This document shows positions 6,719 through 12,347 of a stretch of 21,686 nt of DNA, piece by piece. The notes beneath the pieces are model-generated. The model searched no databases, was not told the origin of the DNA, and saw nothing but the letters and a program-made list of their open reading frames with translations. Location: contig JAMPHH010000056.1 in NCBI GenBank assembly GCA_023663505.1, positions 1 through 21,686 of the forward strand. Direction: 5' to 3'. Source of the DNA: Muribaculum sp. (GTDB lineage Bacteria > Bacillota > Clostridia > Lachnospirales > Lachnospiraceae). Position 1 is the first letter of the stretch. Every line of letters begins with the position of its first letter. A program made the translations under genes and the position numbers.

Positions 6719-8017
6719 TCAACAATAGCTGTTAAACATCATGCCGCTGTATGCGCTGGAATTATAGGGGCTCACAAAATTGCGCTGCCCGGGTCTCTTG
6801 TATGCCACCATGGTTTTTTCCACATAGTCCATGGGGTTTAAGGAAACCTGACTGCTCTTGCGCAGCAGTGAGTTGGAGAAGTCCTTCAGGTATGAGAAGG
6901 TCTCCGGAATATCCTCCGACTGCATTGCGGTCTGTGTGATCAGGTTCTTGTCAAACTCAAGTGTACCGTCCTCCGCCAGATTGACGCCCATGGATTCCAT
7001 GGGGTTGCGGTACAGGGCAGCGATTCCTTTCATCTCCTTCACCAAGGTGCTGCTCTTGGATTGGGACTCGAGATAGGAGGAGGCTGCCTTCATAAATTCA
7101 TTGTAGCCGCAGATCAGGTGGGTGACATTGTCGGTCAGGGAGTCGATATCCGCCTTCAGACCGATCTGAACGCTTTCCCCGTCACTGCTGACGCCGTTTA
7201 ACTGCACCTCAAAAGCCTTGCCTACCGTGAATCGGTTGGAGGCAGCGGTACGGGCGTCCCCATTGATGGTAAAATGCGCATTGGCGGCTTCTCTCGTGGT
7301 ATAATCCAAGCCAAAGTAATCGACAACGCCGCTTGTCTTGCTGGTGTGATTATCAGAGACCTTGAATATTTGTGATTTACCGTTGGGAAGACCTGTGCTT
7401 TCTGAGGTCATCCGCAGAGATGTCTTGCCCTCTGAATCAATCAGGTCGGCCTTTATGCCAATGTTCGCATTGTTGATCAGGCGCACCAGCCTTGACTGCA
7501 CCTCTTTGTTGGTATCGTCCTCGCTCACGGTGAACTGGAACTCGTAGTTCATGTCATTGATGCCCACGTCAAAGGAATAGGTGTCGGGAGGAAGTTCAAA
7601 TTCCTTATCCTCCATAAACAGCCCCATATTCTCCTGACGGGAAGCCAGAGACTGTACCTCGATATCGAACTCCACCGTGGTGTTGCCGGGATCGTCGTGT
7701 CCGACGTAGGTAACTGTGGCAACATCCTCATTGGAGGAATACGCGCTTTTCTTATCCCACAGACCGTCTGATGACGTGCCGCCAAGCTGTGCGATGGTAT
7801 TGTGAAGCTCGCGGGCATTTTCCTTAATATTCACCGCATAGTTCTGAGTAGCCTTGCTGGTGACGGGAAGATACCAAGGGGCATCCTTATTCATTTTGAC
7901 AATGGAATTGTACAAACCGCGCAGCTCGGACTTCTTGTGAGTGTCGTAGCGTGTCATGCGCTTAGGTGTGTAAGTGGTCAGATAATTGTTGTAGACGGCA
8001 TTTAGAGCGAAACTCAT
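6719..8017 (-). CDS. FliD-like flagellar cap / hook-associated protein 2 homologue
   Basis: The protein has 432 residues counted from the ATG at 8017. I chose this start because AGGAGG (8030-8025) lies 7 bases before it; an in-frame GTG at 8023 is only one base from that site. FliD-type landmarks are FDIEVQSLASRQENMG, resembling the FliD N-terminal Y-x-I-x-V-x-x-L-A motif, then ANAHFTINGDARTAASNRFTVGK and FEVQLNG, and helical segments with NEFMKAASSYL and DGTLEFDKNLI that match the FliD C-terminal region. The beginning (MSFALNAVYNNYLTTYTPKR) is not the usual SGLDT start, and there is no signal peptide, as expected for flagellar export. FliD caps the filament and helps flagellin polymerise. 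It stands alone here, far from other flagellar genes, opposite in direction to both neighbours, so it may be a paralogue with a special role. Confidence 0.7.
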   Translation of the reverse strand: MSFALNAVYNNYLTTYTPKRMTRYDTHKKSELRGLYNSIVKMNKDAPWYLPVTSKATQNYAVNIKENARELHNTIAQLGGTSSDGLWDKKSAYSSNEDVATVTYVGHDDPGNTTVEFDIEVQSLASRQENMGLFMEDKEFELPPDTYSFDVGINDMNYEFQFTVSEDDTNKEVQSRLVRLINNANIGIKADLIDSEGKTSLRMTSESTGLPNGKSQIFKVSDNHTSKTSGVVDYFGLDYTTREAANAHFTINGDARTAASNRFTVGKAFEVQLNGVSSDGESVQIGLKADIDSLTDNVTHLICGYNEFMKAASSYLESQSKSSTLVKEMKGIAALYRNPMESMGVNLAEDGTLEFDKNLITQTAMQSEDIPETFSYLKDFSNSLLRKSSQVSLNPMDYVEKTMVAYKRPGQRNFVSPYNSSAYSGMMFNSYC

Positions 8018-8061
8018 AGCCACGCCTCCTTTCTTCCTTGAATTAGCGTGTTTTATCTGTC

Positions 8062-8103
8062 GGGGTAAAGCGTTTGTGAAAATCCGTTTTCTGAAACTAC
8101 CCC
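8062..8103. repeat. Nested inverted repeats in the fliD-like 5' region
   Basis: GGGGTA (8062-8067) and TACCCC (8098-8103) enclose a smaller hairpin GAAAA-tccg-TTTTC (8078-8091). The structure lies about 45 bases upstream of the fliD-like start, inside the leader or promoter region of that gene. It may be an operator or an RNA structure. No convincing promoter for the minus-strand gene could be placed around it. Confidence 0.35.
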
Positions 8104-8195
8104 ACTTTTATCGTTGTATAGCCCTAGTTTACCACATGTTATAGGAAGAAACAAGGATTTTTTTAAAAATTTATATGAAAAACCTGCAAAAATAG

Positions 8196-8224
8196 TTGAC
8201 GAGGCATTTCTCATGTGGTATAGT
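8196..8224 (+). promoter_or_regulatory. Sigma-A promoter for rpmG-secE-nusG
   Basis: TTGACG (8196-8201) and TATAGT (8219-8224) are separated by 17 bases. The start of transcription would fall near 8231, giving a leader of about 55 bases before rpmG. The leader holds a T8 run (8250-8257) preceded by a four-base stem (AAGA/TCTT), too weak to call a terminator. No other promoter is visible before nusG, so the three genes are probably one transcript that may continue into rplK-rplA. Confidence 0.8.
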
Positions 8225-8284
8225 ATTCAGGCGAGATAAGATTTAGGTCTTTTTTTTATGCTTAAAAAACATGGAGGTAGACAA

Positions 8285-8434
8285 ATGCGTACAAAGATTA
8301 CATTGGCGTGTACTGAGTGCAAGCAGCGCAACTACAATACAACCAAGGATAAGAAAACCCATCCCGACAGAATGGAGACCAAGAAATATTGTAGATTCTG
8401 CAGGACACATACGTTACACAAGGAGACGAAGTAA
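8285..8434 (+). CDS. rpmG: 50S ribosomal protein L33
   Basis: A 49-residue protein, MRTKITLACTECKQRNY..., ending HTLHKETK. It has two cysteine pairs, CTEC and CRFC, which form the zinc ribbon of the zinc-binding (C+) form of L33. The length is normal. ATG 8285 follows a GGAGG binding site at 8273-8277. The order rpmG-secE-nusG is standard in Firmicutes. The last bases of the gene, including the stop codon, look like the parent copy of the tandem repeat that follows. Confidence 0.95.
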   Translation: MRTKITLACTECKQRNYNTTKDKKTHPDRMETKKYCRFCRTHTLHKETK

Positions 8435-8522
8435 TGACTCCTCGGAGACCAAGTAACGGCTCCTCGGAGACAAAGTAACGGCTCCTCGGAGACAAAGTAA
8501 CGGCTCCTCAGAGACAAAGTAA
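8435..8522. repeat. 22-bp tandem repeat, four units, between rpmG and secE
   Basis: Four contiguous 22-base units (8435-8456, 8457-8478, 8479-8500, 8501-8522) differ at only a few positions. Each contains CTCCTC(G/A)GAGAC followed by (A/C)AAGTAA. The last 13 bases of rpmG (8422-8434, GGAGACGAAGTAA) match the end of a unit, so the array seems to have arisen by slippage or unequal exchange from the 3' end of rpmG, stop codon included. Each unit also contains CTCC-tc-GGAG, giving some self-complementarity. The array fills most of the gap up to the secE binding site. Confidence 0.9.
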
Positions 8523-8547
8523 ACTAAGAAAACAGTGGAGGCTGAAA

Positions 8548-8751
8548 ATGGGAGATTCCGCAGAAAAGCAGGCAGGACCCGGGTTTTTTCAGGGGGTAAA
8601 GTCTGAATTCAAGAAAATTATATGGCCTGACAGACAGTCAACCTTAAAGCAATCTGTGGCAGTGGTTGTGATTTCACTTATCATGGGGATTTTGATCGCA
8701 ATACTGGATTCCGTGTTCCGGTATGGCGTGAATTTCCTGACATCTTTATAG
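8548..8751 (+). CDS. secE: Protein translocase subunit SecE
   Basis: A 67-residue protein with a short soluble N-terminus, then the family signature GVKSEFKKIIWPDRQ at about 16-30, an amphipathic surface helix, and one membrane helix at roughly 36-60 (SVAVVVISLIMGILIAILD). This is the minimal single-span form typical of Firmicutes. SecE clamps the two halves of SecY in the plasma membrane. The start has a GTGGAGG binding site about 8 bases upstream. The nusG start follows 16 bases after the stop codon, so the two are co-translated. Confidence 0.95.
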   Translation: MGDSAEKQAGPGFFQGVKSEFKKIIWPDRQSTLKQSVAVVVISLIMGILIAILDSVFRYGVNFLTSL

Positions 8752-8767
8752 GAGCGAGGGTGAGTCT

Positions 8768-9286
8768 ATGGCAGAGGCAATGTGGTATGTAGTTCATACC
8801 TATTCCGGATACGAAAATAAGGTCAAGGCCAATATTGAGAAGACCATTGAGAACAACCCTCATCTTGCGGAGCAGATTCTGGAGGTCAGAGTGCCCATGC
8901 AGGATGTAGTGGAGATAAAGAACGGCGCCAAGAGAACCGTTCCCAAGAAGATGTTCCCCGGATATGTTCTTCTGAATATGGAGATGAATGACGATACTTG
9001 GTATGTTGTGCGCAACACCCGCGGCGTCACGGGGTTTGTGGGGCCGGGAAGCAAGCCGGTTCCCTTGACGGAGGCGGAGATGAAGCCTCTGGGCATTAAG
9101 ACGGATAATGTCACGATTGATTTTGTGGAGGGAGACAGCATTGCGGTGGTTGCCGGCGTCTGGAAGGACACGGTCGGCGTGGTTCAGAAGCTGGACTTTG
9201 GCAAGCAGACCGCGACCATCAATGTAGAGCTGTTCGGACGAGAGACTCCCGTGGAGATCAGCTTCGCGGAGGTGCGCAAGCTTTGA
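8768..9286 (+). CDS. nusG: Transcription elongation/antitermination factor NusG
   Basis: A 172-residue protein, the usual length. The NGN domain at about 5-105 has WYVVHTYSGYENKVK and the FPGYVLL segment that contacts the beta-prime clamp helices. The KOW domain at about 120-170 starts GDSIAVVAGVWKDTVGVV and ends TPVEISFAEVRKL. NusG modulates pausing and termination and couples transcription to translation. The ATG at 8768 has a GGAGCGAGGG site upstream. The rplK leader begins almost at once after its stop: TAACATAAGG starts 2 bases downstream. Confidence 0.97.
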   Translation: MAEAMWYVVHTYSGYENKVKANIEKTIENNPHLAEQILEVRVPMQDVVEIKNGAKRTVPKKMFPGYVLLNMEMNDDTWYVVRNTRGVTGFVGPGSKPVPLTEAEMKPLGIKTDNVTIDFVEGDSIAVVAGVWKDTVGVVQKLDFGKQTATINVELFGRETPVEISFAEVRKL

Positions 9287-9287
9287 C

Positions 9288-9327
9288 TAACATAAGGGCA
9301 GTTCGCAAAGCGTACTGACCGTTGTTT
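9288..9327 (+). promoter_or_regulatory. Stem-loop element after nusG (CATAAG-hairpin-GTTGTTT, copy 1)
   Basis: TAACATAAGG (9288-9297) leads into an imperfect hairpin: GGCAGTTCGC, AAA loop, GCGTACTGACC (9297-9320; CGC/GCG and CAGT/ACTG pair, with one mismatch and one bulge). GTTGTTT (9321-9327) follows at once. The same design appears before rplJ (10928) and before rpsG (21595). It could be a partial terminator that sets the ratio of nusG to rplK, or a processing site. It is seen in sequence; the function is inferred. Confidence 0.55.
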
Positions 9328-9421
9328 GGTATTTCCCGATTGACGGGTCAGAGCCCGATGATTGGTAAATATATTGTAACAAGAGGAATGTGTTTGGCAA
9401 GATAATTTGCAGACATTCCGC

Positions 9422-9458
9422 GTGGGAGCGGGAAGCGATTCCTGCGCCAAACTACCAC
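9422..9458 (+). promoter_or_regulatory. Probable L1-binding leader of rplK-rplA (23S rRNA mimic)
   Basis: GTGG (9422-9425) pairs with CCAC (9455-9458). An inner stem GCGGGAA / TTCCTGC (9428-9434 with 9439-9445) is capped by GCGA. The flanking single strands GAG and CAAACTA lie opposite each other. The 5' GTGGGAG and 3' (A)AACTACCAC strands closely resemble the L1-binding helix of 23S rRNA (GTGGGAG...AAATACCAC). Ribosomal protein L1 is known to repress the L11 operon by binding such a site in the mRNA leader in other bacteria. The site is just upstream of the rplK binding site. Confidence 0.7.
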
Positions 9459-9476
9459 ATTATAGGAGGTGCCACA

Positions 9477-9902
9477 ATGGCAAAGAAAGTAGAAGGATAT
9501 ATTAAGTTACAGATTCCTGCCGGCAAAGCAACACCGGCTCCCCCTGTTGGTCCTGCATTGGGTCAGCATGGTGTGAACATTGTTGAATTTACGAAGCAGT
9601 TCAACGCAAAGACAGCGGACAAGGGTGACGTGATCATTCCTGTTGTCATCACTGTATATGCAGACAGAAGCTTTAGTTTCGTTACTAAGACTCCCCCTGC
9701 GGCAGTATTGTTGAAGAAGGCCTGCAACATCAAGTCCGGTTCAGGTGTTCCCAACAAGACCAAGGTTGCTACCATTTCCAAGGCGAAGGTTCAGGAGATT
9801 GCCGAGATGAAGATGCCGGATTTGAACGCGGCAAGCCTTGAGGCTGCCATGAGCATGATCGCCGGAACAGCGCGAAGCATGGGTATTGTTGTAGAGGACT
9901 AA
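9477..9902 (+). CDS. rplK: 50S ribosomal protein L11
   Basis: A 141-residue protein, normal for L11. It begins MAKKVEGYIKLQIPAGKATP. The N-terminal PAPPVGPALGQHGVNI segment forms the hinge near the thiostrepton site, and the C-terminal RNA-binding domain includes KKACNIKSGSGVPNK and ends GTARSMGIVVED. ATG 9477 follows AGGAGGTG at 9464-9471; earlier in-frame starts in the leader lack this site and would add residues not found in the family. L11 sits at the GTPase-associated centre and is needed for RelA/Rel activation. It is likely under L1 feedback control through the leader stem. Confidence 0.97.
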   Translation: MAKKVEGYIKLQIPAGKATPAPPVGPALGQHGVNIVEFTKQFNAKTADKGDVIIPVVITVYADRSFSFVTKTPPAAVLLKKACNIKSGSGVPNKTKVATISKAKVQEIAEMKMPDLNAASLEAAMSMIAGTARSMGIVVED

Positions 9903-9916
9903 TGTTGCATAAAAAT

Positions 9917-9956
9917 TGGGAGGCAATTCTTTTGGGAAAAATCTCAAAGCTTGCCG
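9917..9956 (+). promoter_or_regulatory. Stem-loop between rplK and rplA
   Basis: GGCAA (9922-9926) pairs with TTGCC (9951-9955), enclosing a second imperfect stem, CTTTTGGGA with TCTCAAAG (9929-9949). The upstream TTGGGAGG recalls the GTGGGAG strand of the L1-type leader before rplK, so this may be a weaker second L1 contact or a device that couples rplA translation to rplK. There is no run of T after it, so it is not an obvious terminator. Confidence 0.4.
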
Positions 9957-9979
9957 TCGGAACCTGGGAGGTAAAGTAA

Positions 9980-10669
9980 ATGAAACATGGTAAGAAATAT
10001 AATGAGGCTGCAAAGCTTGTAGACCGCGCGACTCTGTATGAGCCCGAGGAGGCTATTGCACTGGTAAAGAAAACGGCAACCGCTAAGTTTGACGAGACGA
10101 TTGAGGTACACATCAGAACAGGCTGTGACGGACGTCATGCCGAGCAGCAGATCCGTGGCGCGGTTGTGCTGCCCAACGGAACAGGTAAGACTGTCAGGGT
10201 TTTGGTTTTTGCAAAGGGCGATAAGCTGAGCGAGGCTGAGGCTGCGGGCGCTGATTATGTGGGCGGCGAGGAGCTGATCCCCAAGATTCAGAATGACGGA
10301 TGGCTTGATTTTGACGTGGTGGTAGCTACCCCTGATATGATGGGCGTGGTTGGTCGTCTGGGTAAGGTTTTGGGACCTAAGGGTCTGATGCCCAACCCCA
10401 AGGCAGGCACCGTGACCATGGATGTGACCAAGGCAGTGGCTGATATCAAAGCCGGTAAGATCGAGTACAGACTGGACAAGACAAATATTGTTCATGTACC
10501 CGTCGGCAAGGCTTCCTTCACCGAGGAGGCTTTGAAGGAGAATTTTAACGCATTGATGGATGCTATCGTCAAGGCAAGACCCAGCGCACTTAAGGGTCAG
10601 TATCTGAGAAGCATCACCCTGACCAGCACCATGGGTCCCGGCGTGAAGGTCAGCGTGGCGAAGTTCTAA
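9980..10669 (+). CDS. rplA: 50S ribosomal protein L1
   Basis: A 229-residue protein with the full L1 fold. Domain I includes KFDETIEVHIRTGCD, domain II includes VRVLVFAKGD and GADYVGGEELIPKI, and the conserved MGVVGRLGKVLGPKGLMPNPK segment and the closing TSTMGPGVKV are intact. L1 forms the mobile stalk at the exit site and is also the likely translational repressor of rplK-rplA. ATG 9980 is preceded by GGGAGG. After the stop codon come a new promoter and the L10 leader, so rplK-rplA and rplJ-rplL are separate regulatory units. Confidence 0.97.
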   Translation: MKHGKKYNEAAKLVDRATLYEPEEAIALVKKTATAKFDETIEVHIRTGCDGRHAEQQIRGAVVLPNGTGKTVRVLVFAKGDKLSEAEAAGADYVGGEELIPKIQNDGWLDFDVVVATPDMMGVVGRLGKVLGPKGLMPNPKAGTVTMDVTKAVADIKAGKIEYRLDKTNIVHVPVGKASFTEEALKENFNALMDAIVKARPSALKGQYLRSITLTSTMGPGVKVSVAKF

Positions 10670-10692
10670 GTAAGCTTGACAAATCAAACATC

Positions 10693-10721
10693 TTGACAGA
10701 TGTTGTATAACATGTTATTCT
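10693..10721 (+). promoter_or_regulatory. Sigma-A promoter for rplJ-rplL
   Basis: The perfect -35 TTGACA (10693-10698) is followed after 17 bases by TATTCT (10716-10721). An inverted repeat AACATC-ttgaca-GATGTT surrounds the -35 element (10687-10704) and could be an operator. Another TTGACA at 10676-10681 has no -10 at proper distance. Transcription would start near 10728, just before the L10 leader, which fits the job of driving an attenuated rplJ-rplL message. Confidence 0.7.
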
Positions 10722-10729
10722 TAACACTG

Positions 10730-10923
10730 TTCCAAGCTTCACATTTGTGGAGATCGGAATATATGCCGAAGACAGCAGGTCCCAAAGCCTTGCGGGTAAA
10801 ACGGTCATAACAGGTATGTTTTGGCGGTTTGATGCAGGGAAACGGGGTAAGCGTAGGACGCCTGCCGAGGAAAGAGTTGATTGCAAAGCAAACTGCGTCT
10901 TCCTGTCTTGGGAGGGCGCTTTT
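10730..10923 (+). promoter_or_regulatory. Ribosomal protein L10 leader with attenuator
   Basis: The core is the pair GCAGGTCC (10775-10782) with GGA-cg-CCTGC (10856-10865), flanked by CCGAAGACA on the 5' side and CCGAGGAAA on the 3' side. These are the hallmarks of the L10 leader with its kink-turn, where the L10-L12 complex binds its own message. A terminator hairpin follows: GCGTCTTCC (10895-10903) with GGAGGGCGC (10911-10919), then TTTTCCTTT. Binding of L10-L12 would favour this terminator and lower rplJ-rplL expression. Motif knowledge is established; the boundaries are approximate. Confidence 0.85.
10895..10923 (+). terminator. Attenuator hairpin of the L10 leader
   Basis: A 9-bp stem with two G-U pairs, a 7-base loop (10904-10910) and a following T-rich tail (10920-10929). 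It lies about 90 bases before rplJ, so it can control only the genes downstream. It is the expected effector of the L10 leader. Confidence 0.75.
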
Positions 10924-10927
10924 CCTT

Positions 10928-10968
10928 TAACATAAGGATGTTTGGCGGAGCCTGACATCCGTTGTTTT
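10928..10968 (+). promoter_or_regulatory. Stem-loop element before rplJ (CATAAG-hairpin-GTTGTTT, copy 2)
   Basis: TAACATAAGG (10928-10937) leads into GGATGT-tt-GGC-gga-GCC-tg-ACATCC (10936-10960), then GTTGTTTT (10961-10968). The first ten bases are identical to the copy after nusG, while the stem sequence differs but keeps pairing. It starts only 5 bases after the L10 attenuator tail, so two terminator-like hairpins stand in tandem before rplJ. Confidence 0.55.
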
Positions 10969-11012
10969 CGGCCTTGAACGCAAGTTCAGAAAATCTAAAA
11001 GGAGGTAAAAAG

Positions 11013-11630
11013 ATGGCAAAGGTTGAATTAAAGCAGCCTATCGTAGAAGAGATTTCTGCTAAGATCAAGGATGCCCAGTCAGTAGTTTTGGTTGATTACC
11101 GCGGACTGACTGTTGAGCAGGATACACAGCTTCGAAAGAATCTGCGTGAGGCGGGAGTTGTCTACAAGGTGTATAAGAACACTTACATGACCCGTGCTTT
11201 TCAGGGAACTGATTTTGAAGCCTTGGCTCCTTATCTGGAAGGTCCCAGTGCAGTGGCTATCTCCACTGAGGATGCAACGGCTCCTGCAAGAGTGCTTTCC
11301 GAGTTTGCTAAGACAGCGGATAAGCTCGAGATCAAGGGTGGAGTAGTGGAAGGCACCGTTTACGATGCAAAGGGAATGGCTAGGATCGCAAGCATCCCTT
11401 CCAGAGAGGTGCTGATTTCCAAGCTGCTTGGCAGCTTGCAGAGCCCGATCACCAATTTTGCACGCGTGATGAATCAGTTGGCGGAGAAAGGCGGCGCATC
11501 CGCATGTGCTGCACCCGCTGCAGAAGCTCCCGCCGAGGAAGCGCCTGCGACAGAGGCTCCCGCTGAGGAAGCACCCGTTGCAGAGGCACCTGCTGAGGAG
11601 ACACCCGCAGCAGAGACCACCGCTGAGTAA
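11013..11630 (+). CDS. rplJ: 50S ribosomal protein L10 with Ala/Pro/Glu-rich tail
   Basis: The protein has 205 residues from ATG 11013, which follows AAAGGAGG; an earlier in-frame start would extend it into the leader. The N-terminal domain has the normal landmarks: VEEISAKIKDAQSVVLVDYRGLTVEQ, LRKNLREAGVVYKVYKNTY and EGPSAVAIS. The C-terminal helix that binds L7/L12 dimers (REVLISKLLGSLQSPI, FARVMNQLAEK) is intact. After it comes an extra tail of about 40 residues made of imperfect APAEEAPA-type repeats, where many L10 proteins stop near 165-175. The tail should be disordered and acidic. L10 anchors the L7/L12 stalk that recruits translation factors, and it represses its own operon through the leader upstream. 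Confidence 0.96.
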   Translation: MAKVELKQPIVEEISAKIKDAQSVVLVDYRGLTVEQDTQLRKNLREAGVVYKVYKNTYMTRAFQGTDFEALAPYLEGPSAVAISTEDATAPARVLSEFAKTADKLEIKGGVVEGTVYDAKGMARIASIPSREVLISKLLGSLQSPITNFARVMNQLAEKGGASACAAPAAEAPAEEAPATEAPAEEAPVAEAPAEETPAAETTAE

Positions 11631-11641
11631 TAGACGGTGGA

Positions 11642-11670
11642 CGCATGTTGCCTGAGTCGGGTGACATGCG
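11642..11670 (+). promoter_or_regulatory. Intercistronic hairpin between rplJ and rplL
   Basis: CGCATGT (11642-11648) pairs exactly with ACATGCG (11664-11670) around a 15-base loop that can pair further (CC with GG). No T-run follows, so it is not a classic terminator. It may be a processing or stability element that helps raise L7/L12 above L10, since four or more copies of L12 are needed per L10. Confidence 0.45.
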
Positions 11671-11726
11671 CCAAGTAATCAGAAAATGTTAATGAACAGA
11701 AAATTTTGAAAATGGAGGAAAAAGAA

Positions 11727-12104
11727 ATGGCTAAATTAACGGCACAGGAATTGATTGACGCTATCAAAGAGCTGTCAGTATTAGAGTTGAATGATCTGGT
11801 AAAGGCTTGCGAGGAGGAGTTTGGTGTATCCGCAGCAGCAGGCGTTGTGGTTCAGGCGGCAGGCGCGGCAGATGGCGGTGCGGCAGACGAGAAGACCGAG
11901 TTTGATGTAGAGCTGACCGATGTTGGCGCTGAGAAGGTTAAGGTTATCAAGGTTGTTCGTGAGATTACCGGTCTTGGCCTGAAGGAGGCTAAGGACGCTG
12001 TTGAGGGCGCTCCCAAGGTTATCAAGGAGGGCGCTTCCAAGGAAGAGGCTGAGGAGATCAAGAAGAAGCTTGAGGAAGTTGGCGCTAAGGCTACCCTTAA
12101 GTAA
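11727..12104 (+). CDS. rplL: 50S ribosomal protein L7/L12
   Basis: A 125-residue protein of normal length. The N-terminal dimerisation domain (about 1-32, LTAQELIDAIKELSVLELNDLVKA) is joined by an alanine-rich hinge (about 38-57) to the globular factor-binding domain with EFDVEL, KVIKVVREITGLGLKEAKD and VEGAPKVIKEGASK. ATG 11727 is preceded by ATGGAGGAAAAAGAA, where GGAGG is the binding site; the upstream in-frame ATG at 11712 overlaps that site and is unlikely. The protein recruits EF-Tu, EF-G and other GTPases to the ribosome. A terminator follows. Confidence 0.97.
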   Translation: MAKLTAQELIDAIKELSVLELNDLVKACEEEFGVSAAAGVVVQAAGAADGGAADEKTEFDVELTDVGAEKVKVIKVVREITGLGLKEAKDAVEGAPKVIKEGASKEEAEEIKKKLEEVGAKATLK

Positions 12105-12148
12105 GGCGGTCTTCAAGACGGCACAAGATAACAGAGATAAGATATTAG

Positions 12149-12185
12149 AGCGGCTCCCGCATATTGGCGGGGGCTGCTTTGACAT
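12149..12185 (+). terminator. Terminator after rplL
   Basis: AGCGGCTCCCGC (12149-12160) pairs with GCGGGGGCTGCT (12167-12178) over 12 positions with slight mismatch, around a 6-base loop. The tail TTTGACATTTATAATTT is moderately T-rich. It separates rplJ-rplL from rpoBC, which has its own promoter. A smaller stem, GTCTT-c-AAGAC, lies just after the rplL stop. Confidence 0.7.
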
Positions 12186-12245
12186 TTATAATTTATAACG
12201 TAAAAGCTTTCTTTGGAAAAATTTTGAAAATTCATAAAATATTTC

Positions 12246-12274
12246 TTGACCCTTTTTCCAATTTGTGCTAGTAT
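12246..12274 (+). promoter_or_regulatory. Sigma-A promoter for rpoB-rpoC-rfbD
   Basis: TTGACC (12246-12251) and TAGTAT (12269-12274) are 17 bases apart. The palindrome ATAGTGCACTAT (12277-12288) starts 3 bases after the -10 and spans the expected start of transcription. It lies between the rplL terminator and rpoB, so RNA polymerase genes can be expressed apart from the stalk proteins. Confidence 0.75.
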
Positions 12275-12278
12275 GGAT

Positions 12279-12303
12279 AGTGCACTATTGTGTAAAGTGC
12301 GCT
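12279..12303 (+). promoter_or_regulatory. 5'-terminal hairpin of the rpoB leader
   Basis: AGTGCAC (12279-12285) pairs with GTGCGCT (12297-12303) with one G-U pair, around an 11-base loop ending in GTAAA. It would lie at the very 5' end of the rpoB message. The rpsL leader carries a hairpin of the same design at the same place (20900-20921). It may protect the message or provide joint control. Confidence 0.5.
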
Positions 12304-12347
12304 TATTTTGCGTATATGTAAATCAAGAAAAACGGGGTGAAATGTCA

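Noticed and set aside
8030..8130. Sigma-28 (flagellar) promoter for the fliD-like gene
   Set aside because: An ACGATAA stretch preceded by TAAA exists on the minus strand, but the spacing is about 12 instead of 15 and the -10 match is partial, so I do not claim it.
8230..8257. Intrinsic terminator in the rpmG leader at the T8 run
   Set aside because: The stem before it has only four base pairs, too weak to support termination.
8435..8522. CRISPR array
   Set aside because: The 22-base units are contiguous with no spacers and there are no cas genes.
9351..9380. Promoter for rplK at TTGACG...TAAATA
   Set aside because: The gap is about 20 bases, too long for a good sigma-A promoter; rplK is more likely read from upstream.
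10676..10704. Promoter using the first TTGACA after rplA
   Set aside because: No acceptable -10 lies 16-18 bases downstream; the second TTGACA at 10693 fits instead.
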